Positions 1 through 7,523 of a stretch of 29,209 nucleotides of DNA are shown here, in pieces; position 1 is the first letter of the stretch; each line of letters starts with the position of its first letter. A program made the translations under genes and the position numbers. This DNA is from Hofstenia miamia (taxonomy: Eukaryota; Xenacoelomorpha; Acoela). Location of the stretch: positions 43,818-73,026 of the forward strand of contig SCFE01000011.1 in the NCBI GenBank assembly GCA_004352715.1. The letters are read 5' to 3'. The notes below the pieces were generated by a model. That model did no database searches. It was not told the DNA's origin and worked only from the letters and a program-made list of their open reading frames with translations.

Positions 1-56
1 CTACATTCTCATTGTATAATAAATAGTGTTATTAAATTTACTAAACTAATGATTAC

Positions 57-62
57 TTTATT
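57..62 (-). terminator. Polyadenylation signal AATAAA
   Basis: The minus strand reads AATAAA here, about 190 nt past the second in-frame stop (252-254) of the interrupted gene upstream. It is the natural 3' end for that unit. In AT-rich DNA a single AATAAA is weak evidence by itself; its position supports it. Confidence 0.4.
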
Positions 63-251
63 TCAAACATCCTTCCCTTATGCTAAATTTGAATGTCAAT
101 GGCATGTTAAATTAATAGCTAGGTAAACCAATTTATGATGTAGGAGTTTAAATTTTTATATTAAGAATAATGTTTATGAAATGTAATAATTTATCAAACA
201 TATGTTAACTAGTACATGTAGAAAAAGAGTGAAAACACAACTATACATTCT

Positions 252-752
252 CTATTTACTAAACTGTAGTACAACACGTTTTGTAATAGCACTGTCCCCC
301 ATGTCATCATTGCGAAAAAGTTTTTTATTGATCAAAAACTTGTATTTATCACCCAGTGCACTGACGTAGCGTTTAGGCAGAAAATAATAAACACCATATC
401 TTGTGTTTAACTGAGCAGCATCCACGATTGTTAACCAGATTTTTTTCGGAATTTCACTAGCAGGACTTGCAATTTAAAAAGTACATGAAGATGGTTGCAA
501 ATTGACATCATGTAAGCTTTGTAAAATATCATCATCTTCTTCTTGTACCTTTGTGTTGGGTAAGACAACAACATTACTAAGTGCAGGACGTTTTTGCTTG
601 TGGGGGGCTTTGCGTTTTTCTTTTACAGGCGCAGGCGGTGCGATCATCATCTCTTGTGTTAACCGATTATAGTTGGAAGCTGGTGGTGAAGTTGTACATA
701 GCTCATCAAACAGATTGCCAAGTGAACCAGATACTAATGTTTCAACAGACAT
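252..752 (-). pseudogene. Single-exon unknown gene interrupted by one in-frame TAA
   Basis: From the ATG at 750-752 a 92-residue frame runs to TAA at 474-476. The same frame then stays open for 73 more codons to TAG at 252-254, so the whole would be about 166 residues. The first part is hydrophilic: a possible amphipathic start (MSVETLVSGSLGNLFDEL), a Pro- and Lys/Arg-rich middle with the basic run KEKRKAPHKQKRPAL that could be a nuclear localisation signal, and an acidic EEDDD patch. The part after the stop looks like folded protein (KKIWLTIVDA, RYGVYYFLPKRYVSAL, KYKFLIKKLF). Base composition is less AT-rich than the flanks. A TATA/CRE/CCAAT promoter and an AATAAA signal frame it. I do not recognise the family. 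It could be a gene with a recent nonsense mutation, a 92-residue protein with a coding-like 3' UTR, a readthrough gene, or a sequence error at the stop. Confidence 0.55.
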
Positions 753-814
753 TGCCAAAAGTGAGAGACGAAATTGCGTAGAAGAAAAATAATGATTTTA
801 TCTGATAATTTGGG

Positions 815-965
815 TGAATATATAGACTGACTTGTTTAATCAGTCAACACATCATGACGTCAGTACAACACCTCCGCCAATATCCACGGCGTCTTAGTTC
901 AAAGGCCAATCCTCTCGACCAATTAGAAAAAAGTGTAACAGGCTTCTACCCACCTCTCGACCAAT
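815..965 (-). promoter_or_regulatory. TATA + palindromic CRE + repeated CCAAT promoter
   Basis: Moving upstream from the ATG at 752: a minus-strand TATATA at 819-824, about 67 bp before the ATG, which would place transcription start near 790; a perfect cAMP-response palindrome TGACGTCA at 855-862; then CCAAT pentamers in plus orientation near 876, 903, 919 and 960. The last two lie in a 41-bp-spaced repeat of CTCTCGACCAAT(T/C)AGAAAA. CCAAT boxes bind NF-Y and the CRE binds ATF/CREB factors (established knowledge). The ordered arrangement in otherwise AT-rich DNA supports a real promoter. No binding was tested. Confidence 0.6.
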
Positions 966-1029
966 CAGAAAAAAGTGGGATGAAGTCTTGCCCAATTCAT
1001 ACTACTATTTACTAAATGAAAAAAATCTA

Positions 1030-1569
1030 TTTGGGGTTAGGGTTCCAATTAAAAATTGCATACTCCTACGTGTCTGGAATTTATGACGAGGGGCAAATTA
1101 GTGCACTACTTAAGTGAAACTAGGAATGAGAAATATAGCCATTTTGAATGAAATATGGAATAAACATTTGGAAAGCATAGGTTGAAATTGAACGAATAAA
1201 CCAGAGTTTTAGTGAATGCTATATAATTATTTTAACGTTTTGAAATTGTATATTGAAGAACTGAATTTATCATTTTCAATTCAATGTCCAGATTTGATTG
1301 ATAATTTCTATTGTAAGATACATTACTTTGATATAGCAAGCCGCAATATTGTAGAAAAATCTCATCAAAATATACAGAATTGGAATTAAGTGGGTTGTTG
1401 CGGATTCAGACCGGGCAGGGATTGGCCTACATTTTCTGATTAGAGTTATTAAAGTCTAAGACGCTAAGAAATATCTAGAGATCACTCTACTATAAAAAAA
1501 CGAAAGAAGGGTTTCCTATTGAAATTAGGAACAGTTAACAATGCATCATCCTGTATTCGAAACTCGCCT
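1030..1569. other. AT-rich spacer, no gene seen
   Basis: All frames carry frequent stops. A single short GGGGTTAGGGTT stretch near 1033 resembles telomeric repeat but is not repeated, so no meaning is given to it. Nothing else was recognised. Confidence 0.5.
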
Positions 1570-1861
1570 CACCCATTGCTCTAAGGAACAATAAGCGTGT
1601 TAGCCAGCCTAATAATGGTTACATTGGTGAGGTGTAGGGAAAAATAATTCATTGTTAGTAATTGATAACAAACATTCATTATGCTTGTTCCGTTCATTAG
1701 GTTAAAATGATATATATATANCACCCATTGCTCTAAGGAACAATAAGCGTGTTAGCCAGCCTAATAATGGTTACATTGGTGAGGTGTAGGGAAAAATAAT
1801 TCATTGTTAGTAATTGATAACAAACATTCATTATGCTTGTTCCGTTCATTAGGTTAAAATG

Positions 1862-1862
<1 letters not shown>
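1570..1862. repeat. Tandem duplication, 152-bp unit, with N at the joint
   Basis: The stretch starting CACCCATTGCTCTAAGG at 1570 repeats almost letter for letter from 1722. The first copy ends in a short TA run and one N at 1721; the second continues into a longer (AT)n tract (1864-1895). Near-identity and an N exactly at the joint suggest an assembly or gap-filling artefact at the microsatellite rather than a biological duplication. The unit itself is unrecognised. Confidence 0.85.

Positions 1863-1863
<1 letters not shown>

Positions 1864-1895
<32 letters not shown>
1864..1895. repeat. (AT)n microsatellite
   Basis: A run of about sixteen AT dinucleotides directly after the second copy of the 152-bp duplication. 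Confidence 0.95.
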
Positions 1896-1897
<2 letters not shown>

Positions 1898-1917
1898 GTT
1901 CCCCTCCTCATCGAAAA

Positions 1918-2820
1918 AGCTGGGTGCACCCCTGCTCAAGGGGGACATATGTCTGGTGTATTATTTATACATATAGCAGATGATATTTGTTCAAACTCTT
2001 TATGATGTCCTACAAAGTTCGATATTGTGAAATATTCAGATGACACATGCATTGCTAGTATAATAACTAAGTCGCAAATTGAAGATGTGTGGCAAATGGA
2101 GGAAAATATTTGTGATGTATTAAGACTGTCAAAAGAGAATAATCTAATCATATACCAGAATAAATCGGTAGTATTAACTTTTGCACATCATAATATTAAA
2201 AGTCCAAAATTGTTTTCAAAGGTAAGGAAAATTAACGAATATGGTGATTTTAAGTTTCCGTCAGTTAATCAAACAAAATACTAGGGAATTACAGTAAATA
2301 AAAATGTTACTTGGAACGAACAAGTAGATGCTGTCATTAAAAAGGCTTTTAGGTACATACTCTTCATGAAATTTTTTATGGAATTCCTAATGCAAGAAAG
2401 AAAATGGTTAATTTTTAAAACATACATTCTACCAATTTATTTGTATGCATCTGTAGTTTGGGTTCCTGGAATAACAGATAAAAATCGGAAGAAGTTAAGA
2501 AAACCGCATTAAACTATATGCAAAAATTGCTAAGTTCAAAAAGTGTGAACTTATTTAATGATTAATGCAACTTTCAATGCAATGCTTAAGCCCTATACTG
2601 ACAATTTATCACCCAATGAATAAAAGGATAAAGTTTTGAAGAAGCCAAACACGAACGAAAGTCATATTAGAGGAAATTCATGATATGAGGTACTCAAAAA
2701 CTTTCCTAAATACAGCCTTAAGATATATTAACTCTGCAACTCTCCCCCAGTTCCTATAGCAAATATTTCAGGATAAATCCAATTTCCTTTTTACAGAGCG
2801 CCTTGCTCTGTGTAACAGAA
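1918..2820 (+). pseudogene. Decayed non-LTR retrotransposon reverse transcriptase (3' half)
   Basis: Translation in one main plus frame gives, in order: QGG..SGVLF.HIADDI (about 1940-2005), like the PQG...SPLLFNIYINDI block of reverse transcriptase; after a frame change, KYSDDT at 2030-2047, the catalytic YxDD box with Ser in place of the usual Ala; then GITVNKNVTWNEQV after a TAG at 2282-2284 that stands where the family usually has the Leu of LGI; and ILPIYLYASVVW (about 2427-2462), matching the LPILEYGSPVW-like block of LINE polymerases. Frame changes and further stops follow. Coding-like text continues to ERLALCNRIT near 2815, directly before a (TA)n run that may be the element's 3' tail. 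Several lesions make it non-functional. It looks APE-type (CR1/Jockey-like), but the clade is not resolved. Confidence 0.8.
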
Positions 2821-2822
2821 TT

Positions 2823-2825
<3 letters not shown>

Positions 2826-2860
<35 letters not shown>

Positions 2861-2899
2861 ATATNATATATAGTAGATAGATAGATAGATAGATAGATC
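2826..2899. repeat. (TA)n plus (GATA)n compound microsatellite
   Basis: A TA run of about 32 bases is followed by an N at 2865 and then about six GATA units. The matching position in copy B (22548-22628) has the same compound structure with different lengths. Confidence 0.95.
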
Positions 2900-2904
2900 A
2901 ATAG

Positions 2905-4100
2905 ATATTTATTATTTGACTACAATATGACGTAGCTGTAGTAATTTACAAATGCGAAAAAATTGAGAAATGCACTATTGAGCTTTAATGTATTATAAAA
3001 TGGTCTTTTTATGTAATTTCTTCAACATCGTGCCATTTTATAATGGTTTTAATATAATGCTCTCGTAGGTTATGAATATTCGTTTAAATAGAATATGTAC
3101 TGTAAAGGATGCGTCGATTTATATTTTAATTTTCAAATAATTTTTGTACACTTTTTTACAAATTTCACTCATCTTTTTATGTCGTTTGACGATTATTTTC
3201 TCTACACATTTTGTTAAGATATCTAATCTTTGAATTTTTTCACAACACATTACATGTATGATTTTATAACAATTTCTATTTTATAGAATCATTTTAAATC
3301 ATTTTCATTGAAAGCTTTCTCCCTTAAGAAGTAGAAGTTTACCAAGCAAGAAATGTTGCTTAAATGTTCCAGGAATGTATCTGGAGTGTGGCAAATAGCG
3401 GCTTTGGGAATGATCCAGGAATGTTGTCTTTGTGTGACAGAAAATGTTTATAGAATTTTTCAGAAAATTAGCAACATTTTATTTACAAAGATGTCAAAAC
3501 TAGGTGCAAGTAGTCATTCTAATTATGAATAATTTTTCAGTTGCTCACAATTACTATACTTTATATTTTATTTCTTCATCAGGTCTTACTGAAATTCGTT
3601 TATACATAATTATATTTATTCTTATTAATGAAGACTGTAATTATAGTTAGCAAAAATGCAATTATTGTAGTCTTAAATCAACTAGTATTTTAATTAGTGT
3701 AATCATTTATTGGAATATTCTATTAATATGTGGGAATGAATTTCCTACCTTTTTTCATTATTTTTGTAATTTTTGATTCTAACCTCAAACTTTTAAACAT
3801 TTCTAAACCTAATAACTTACTCTTTGTAATTTGTTTAATGTGACAGCTGTTTACAATCATTTTAATGAATCCATTCATATTATATTTCCATCTGCAACCG
3901 GCACTTAAATTTCATAATCTGGTATAAATAAGCAAGGAAAAAAGGAAATAAATTTATATTTTCTGAAAAAATTAGGATGTCACACTCAGGATTATATGAT
4001 AAATTAAAATTCCCTAAAAATTTCTGTTGCAAGCATTCTTATATTTTGTTTGCCATTAATTAAATATTAAGATGCAGAGGCTAACATCTCAATAAATGTG
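2905..4100. other. Copy A non-coding spacer
   Basis: AT-rich, closely matched to copy B, with no credible reading frame. It contains the pre-duplication state (one copy, about 3455-3600) of a block that occurs twice in copy B. Confidence 0.6.
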
Positions 4101-4279
4101 AATCATTTCAATTGCATATCACTAAGCAGATGAAAACTGAATTTATTTGTTCCAAAAAGTGTTGTGTTATAATTCCAATTGCTTTACAACACAGTGAAAT
4201 ATTGCGATTTCTAGTGTATTTTAATGAGTATGCTAAGACTGAAATACTACTCTGTTACCACAGCAATAATGTTTGTGAT

Positions 4280-4395
4280 TTCATGAGAGCACTCTGAAAT
4301 TTGTTGCGCTATTTCATTGGTTAGAATATTTCAAAATGATCATATGTTTCCATAAGAGCAATCCAAATTTCATTCTGATATTTCATTTGCTTATT
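4280..4395. repeat. Degenerate direct repeat of about 69 bp spacing
   Basis: The text TTCATGAGAGCACTC...GCTATTTCATTGG near 4280-4322 recurs imperfectly as TTCCATAAGAGCAATCC...GATATTTCATTTG near 4349-4391. The same pair is present in copy B (about 24284-24395), so it predates the segmental duplication. Function unknown. Confidence 0.45.
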
Positions 4396-4407
4396 TTCAT
4401 TAACAAG

Positions 4408-4654
4408 TTTACTCAAAAGCCCTATCGAGCTGTATTTCAAAGCGGAAAATCACCAGTCTGAAATTAAGCATGCAAAGCTCAATTATATCAGCATGGTCGC
4501 GCACTCCCATGAAATCACACTGCAGTCTGTTCTTGAAAATGGCCAGATCGATCTGGTGAAAACATGCTACCAAAGGCCACGAGTGGCACACTACGGCCAA
4601 GTAATTAAGTCCCAGTGCATTCATGAAAGTGCATTGAGAAACAAGAAGGCTTAG
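4408..4654 (+). CDS. Possible terminal exon of an unknown plus-strand gene (copy A)
   Basis: A pyrimidine-leaning stretch ends in AACAAG, a usable 3' splice site (AG at 4406-4407). From there an 81-codon frame runs to TAG at 4652-4654 without an initiating ATG at its head. Its composition is protein-like and hydrophilic (IELYFKAENHQSEIKHAKLN, MVAHSHEITLQSVLENGQID, then RPRVAHYGQVIKSQ), and the block is richer in G+C than its surroundings. AATAAA signals follow at 4660-4665 and 4738-4743. The gene would converge on the peptidase gene, which ends at 4902. A 71-codon frame on the opposite strand (4409-4624) is hydrophobic and begins at a non-essential ATG; I judge it the shadow. All three substitutions between copies (Ser/Cys, Ile/Leu, Thr/Lys) change the protein, so this may be an exon relic. 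No family recognised. Confidence 0.35.
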
Positions 4655-4737
4655 TCAGCAATAAATCAGCTTAGAGGGTCTTATAGATTAATAGGTTTTG
4701 ATGTAAAGCATGTTTTCTAATGAAAATTGAAGTTGAG

Positions 4738-4743
4738 AATAAA
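4738..4743 (+). terminator. Polyadenylation signal AATAAA
   Basis: AATAAA lies 84 nt past the TAG of the putative plus-strand exon and is conserved in copy B at 24742-24747. It fits the 3' end of that exon but could be chance in AT-rich DNA. Confidence 0.3.
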
Positions 4744-4901
4744 TTTTTTGAAAATCTTCCCAAGTTATCAAAAAAGATCAGGAATATAATATGTAATATG
4801 TAAAATGCACAAAATGTATTCAAGCATATAGAGAAATTTTAGAATTCAAAATAATACTTAAAACAACACCACACTTTCAAAATAAAAAATTAACAAACAT
4901 A

Positions 4902-6788
4902 TTAAATATCAATTAGTTCCTTATCACTGGATATACCATAGAATTTGTAGAAATGCTCAATGTTAATTTCCCTTCTTTTTACAAATTTCCAAAATCCTTC
5001 TGCAACAGTATCAACATCTTTCATTTCAAATATAAGTTTACGAAACTCAAGAGCTCTCTCTTCAACTTTAGTAGGTACACTAATTAAGTGATTATAGGCT
5101 TGAATTGCCATTATTTCAGATAGTAGGTAACCATAGCTTATTCCTACATAAACAATATCAGGAATAGTTCTGCTATATGTTGCATCTGAAAGTCCACTAA
5201 AGTAAATTTTCTCTCGTACATTCCTTATAACCTCATCACATGATATTTCTTGGTGCCAATAAAACATGTTAAGTTCAATTAAATAGTCGTGAATTTTTGA
5301 AATAAGAGAATATCTATACAAATTTTTCATTCCAATTTGAATGTGGTCAATTGCTCTTGGACTTAGCTTTCGATCTTCTGCAAATAGATCTGCAATTGTG
5401 TTTGTTTGTTTCGCAAAATGTTCCATAAACATGCTAGGAAATTCAAGTGTATCACTAACAGGGGAAAGGTTGTTAGAATCTTTAAAAATAAATTGAAGAC
5501 AGTGACCCATTTCATGATACAATTGTCTAATTTCAAATAAGCTAAAGTATTCTTTTGACTTAGCTTGTAAAGATATAAATATAAGAGGAATGTTATTGAG
5601 ATGCGTTATACGCTGCATTAGAAGAGCAGTATAAGCGGTTGGTTTTAGCTTTTGCCCTGGTCTTTCAAAATAATCAACATAAAAACGTCCTATTTTTTCA
5701 TTTTCATCATAAACTTCGTACAACTTCAACGTATCATTGTATTTTTGAAAACGAAGTTTATACTCTTTAATTTCAAGTTTAAACATTTTTTTAATGAAAT
5801 CGAAGAGTTCATTTATCACGTGGTTGTGTGGAAAAAAAGTATGTCCATATAGAACTTCATTTGCTTTATTGACATCATTGTTTGGGATTATCTCCTCGTG
5901 CTGCTTTATTCCTAATCTTCTTTCAACTTTATGTAGAAAATCGTTCACTTTCTTGTAACTTTTAATTATGCCATTACTCAATTTTTGCTCTATAATATTT
6001 TCAAAGTTACTTTTTCTTGCGTGTTGTCTATATAACTTTCGCAAAGCTTCTATAACCGGCTCATTGTCACAATATCCTTTCATGTGGCCTGCTTCTGCAT
6101 GTTTTTTTGCAATTATGTGTATTAGTCTATTATTTGTAGTATGCTTGCTCACATAGCGTAAGTCACGGTACGGCACAATCCAAGGGCCATCACCTCCTGA
6201 GCTTTCCATTTGAAATCTATTTGCATAATAACTCCAAATGTTCCTATAGTTTTCAGGAAATTCGGTGCTGAGGTCAAAGTCATTTTTAGCAATCTTTAAA
6301 TTTAGACTTTTTTTCGATTTCAGCACATTATAGTTATATCTTTCCAGCAGTCTATGATATTCTGTCATTAATTCTTCCTTGACATTCCCTTCATGATTTA
6401 GGCTGTTTTCCATTTGTTTAATTCTCTGAGTGTAGTTATTATTAATTAGGTTGCATATTATGTTTTTAACATAATTCAATGGGGCTCTAATTACTTCATA
6501 AAATTTGTTCTTTTCAATTTCCGAAGAAATTTCTTTACCCTGGTCAAAATTTTCTTGAGAAAATTTCACTGCACATTCATATGCTGGTTTGAATTTGCTA
6601 ATATCTTCAAAGGCAGGGAGTTTGTCTATATGAAGAAGATGATTGTTTTCAAATGTTTCAATACAGTCTTTAGGAATTTTAGTACCTTTGTATTTGTAAG
6701 TAGCATTAACCTTTAAACTTAGTATGCTTATGCAAAAGCTTGCATAGATACTAAACATTACTATCTGAGAAACATTAAGAAGGTTCAT
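4902..6788 (-). CDS. Secreted MIP-like M3 metallopeptidase, copy A
   Basis: An uninterrupted 628-residue frame from ATG at 6786-6788; a TTG two codons earlier is not a credible start. Residues 9-25 are hydrophobic with a likely signal-peptidase site near Ala29 (KVNA/TY), and there is no Arg-rich mitochondrial presequence. The C-terminal half is a peptidase family M3 domain: VDYFERPGQKLKP (about 371-383), zinc motif HEMGH (His425, Glu426, His429), third-ligand motif EFPSMFMEHFA with Glu449, and the substrate-pocket block GISYGYLLSEIMA (549-561). HEMGH plus E(F/V)PS..ME.FA is closest to mitochondrial intermediate peptidase. Such enzymes cleave short segments off peptides with a zinc-activated water. 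Differences from the family: about 628 rather than about 700 residues, 20 rather than 25 residues from His429 to Glu449, and no second His after HEMGH. Sequons at Asn28, Asn118 and Asn351 suit a secretory protein. No introns. Catalytic residues intact; substrate unknown. Confidence 0.9.
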   Translation of the reverse strand: MNLLNVSQIVMFSIYASFCISILSLKVNATYKYKGTKIPKDCIETFENNHLLHIDKLPAFEDISKFKPAYECAVKFSQENFDQGKEISSEIEKNKFYEVIRAPLNYVKNIICNLINNNYTQRIKQMENSLNHEGNVKEELMTEYHRLLERYNYNVLKSKKSLNLKIAKNDFDLSTEFPENYRNIWSYYANRFQMESSGGDGPWIVPYRDLRYVSKHTTNNRLIHIIAKKHAEAGHMKGYCDNEPVIEALRKLYRQHARKSNFENIIEQKLSNGIIKSYKKVNDFLHKVERRLGIKQHEEIIPNNDVNKANEVLYGHTFFPHNHVINELFDFIKKMFKLEIKEYKLRFQKYNDTLKLYEVYDENEKIGRFYVDYFERPGQKLKPTAYTALLMQRITHLNNIPLIFISLQAKSKEYFSLFEIRQLYHEMGHCLQFIFKDSNNLSPVSDTLEFPSMFMEHFAKQTNTIADLFAEDRKLSPRAIDHIQIGMKNLYRYSLISKIHDYLIELNMFYWHQEISCDEVIRNVREKIYFSGLSDATYSRTIPDIVYVGISYGYLLSEIMAIQAYNHLISVPTKVEERALEFRKLIFEMKDVDTVAEGFWKFVKRREINIEHFYKFYGISSDKELIDI

Positions 6789-7219
6789 TATCAAAAACTT
6801 ATCTTATTTGAAATGTAGATAAAATATTAGAATATTCCCGCAATTAAAGAACATTTCTTGTATTTTCAGAACTAAATTACTAAAGCAATTATTAATTAAC
6901 TTGTATGTAATTAGCGAAGTTCTTTTGGAAATTTTTTATTCAAACGTTAATTAGGTATGACTACCTAGCAAGAAATTAACTGGCAGTTACAATTACAGAA
7001 ATTCCTATTAAGCTTACACTAGTATGATTGCGAGTATTATTATTAAAATTTATCTAAACAAATTACGAAAAATTAGTGATATAAACTTCTTAATAGCATG
7101 CTTACATGGTAGTGGCAGTTTGGTCAAAAAAGAATTGAGATACTCGCCCAATTGTAGTTATCTTAAGGACTTGCGTACAGCTTATCAAAGAATTATTATT
7201 CTTGTCAATGAAGAAGTAT
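6789..7219 (-). promoter_or_regulatory. Upstream region of peptidase copy A
   Basis: The first roughly 190 bp above the ATG are almost identical to copy B (26793-26980); a minus-strand ATATTTTATC about 35 bp above the ATG is a weak TATA-like candidate. From about 6980 on the copies diverge more, though homology continues to about 7219. The near-identity of the proximal part suggests the two genes share regulation. No specific factor site is convincing. Confidence 0.35.
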
Positions 7220-7256
7220 AAGTTATTTACTAATAATAAATGTTGCTGCCCTATGT

Positions 7257-7411
7257 CAGTGGCATACACAGGATTTTCTGACAAGGACATTTTAGTCATG
7301 ACTATTTTTGAAAATATTGCAAAAAGAGACTCTAAAATGTATTTCAAGACCTTAGATTTTACATTTTTCATTGTTTTACCTGAAAATTTAATATTCAATA
7401 CGCTCACACTG
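7257..7411 (+). mobile_element. hAT-type MITE, truncated (copy A)
   Basis: It begins CAGTGGCATACACAGG after CCCTATGT, the same insertion site as the better-kept element at 27661-27836 in copy B. The two match until about 7390, after which copy A loses the 3' part; CGCTCACACTG at about 7401-7411 may be a decayed terminal repeat. No second CCCTATGT follows. The element inserted before the segmental duplication, and the homology ends within it. Confidence 0.7.
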
Positions 7412-7523
7412 GTACTGCAGGAGAGGTTGAGAATAAAAAGAAAGGCAGGGAAAATCAAACAAACTAGAACCTGAATTGATGAAAAATAATTAGACTGATT
7501 TTTCCATTTTCTAATGTTAATGT

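Larger units (their letters stand above)
2826..7390. repeat. Segmental duplication, copy A
   Basis: Homologous in direct orientation to 22548-27780. Through the peptidase gene and its flanks (about 4380-7040) the offset is a constant 20,004 bp with no indel. The left edge is an AT/GATA microsatellite; the right edge lies inside a hAT-type MITE shared by both copies. In the roughly 520 bp downstream of the peptidase I count about 7 differences; beyond 6980 divergence rises. Copy A lacks a 220-bp tandem duplication and about 400 bp that copy B has. Confidence 0.95.

Noticed and set aside
474-476. A 19-nt mini-intron (GTACTTTT...CAAG) that would remove the in-frame TAA
   Set aside because: It is far shorter than animal introns and removing 19 nt would shift the frame, whereas the downstream part is already in frame.
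1033-1046. Telomere-like GGGGTTAGGGTT
   Set aside because: A single occurrence without a tandem array; chance is sufficient.
1919-1936. GCTGGGTGCACCCCTG as a possible hAT terminal repeat just before the RT fragment
   Set aside because: Its reverse complement resembles the MITE ends, but no matching left end or 8-bp target duplication was found.
4112-4297. 61-codon plus frame conserved in both copies (also 24116-24301)
   Set aside because: It opens at TTG with no splice acceptor or family signal; five residues differ between copies. Conservation reflects the duplication.
4409-4624. 71-codon minus-strand frame conserved in both segmental copies
   Set aside because: It is hydrophobic and lies opposite a better protein-like plus frame. 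Its survival is explained by recent duplication.
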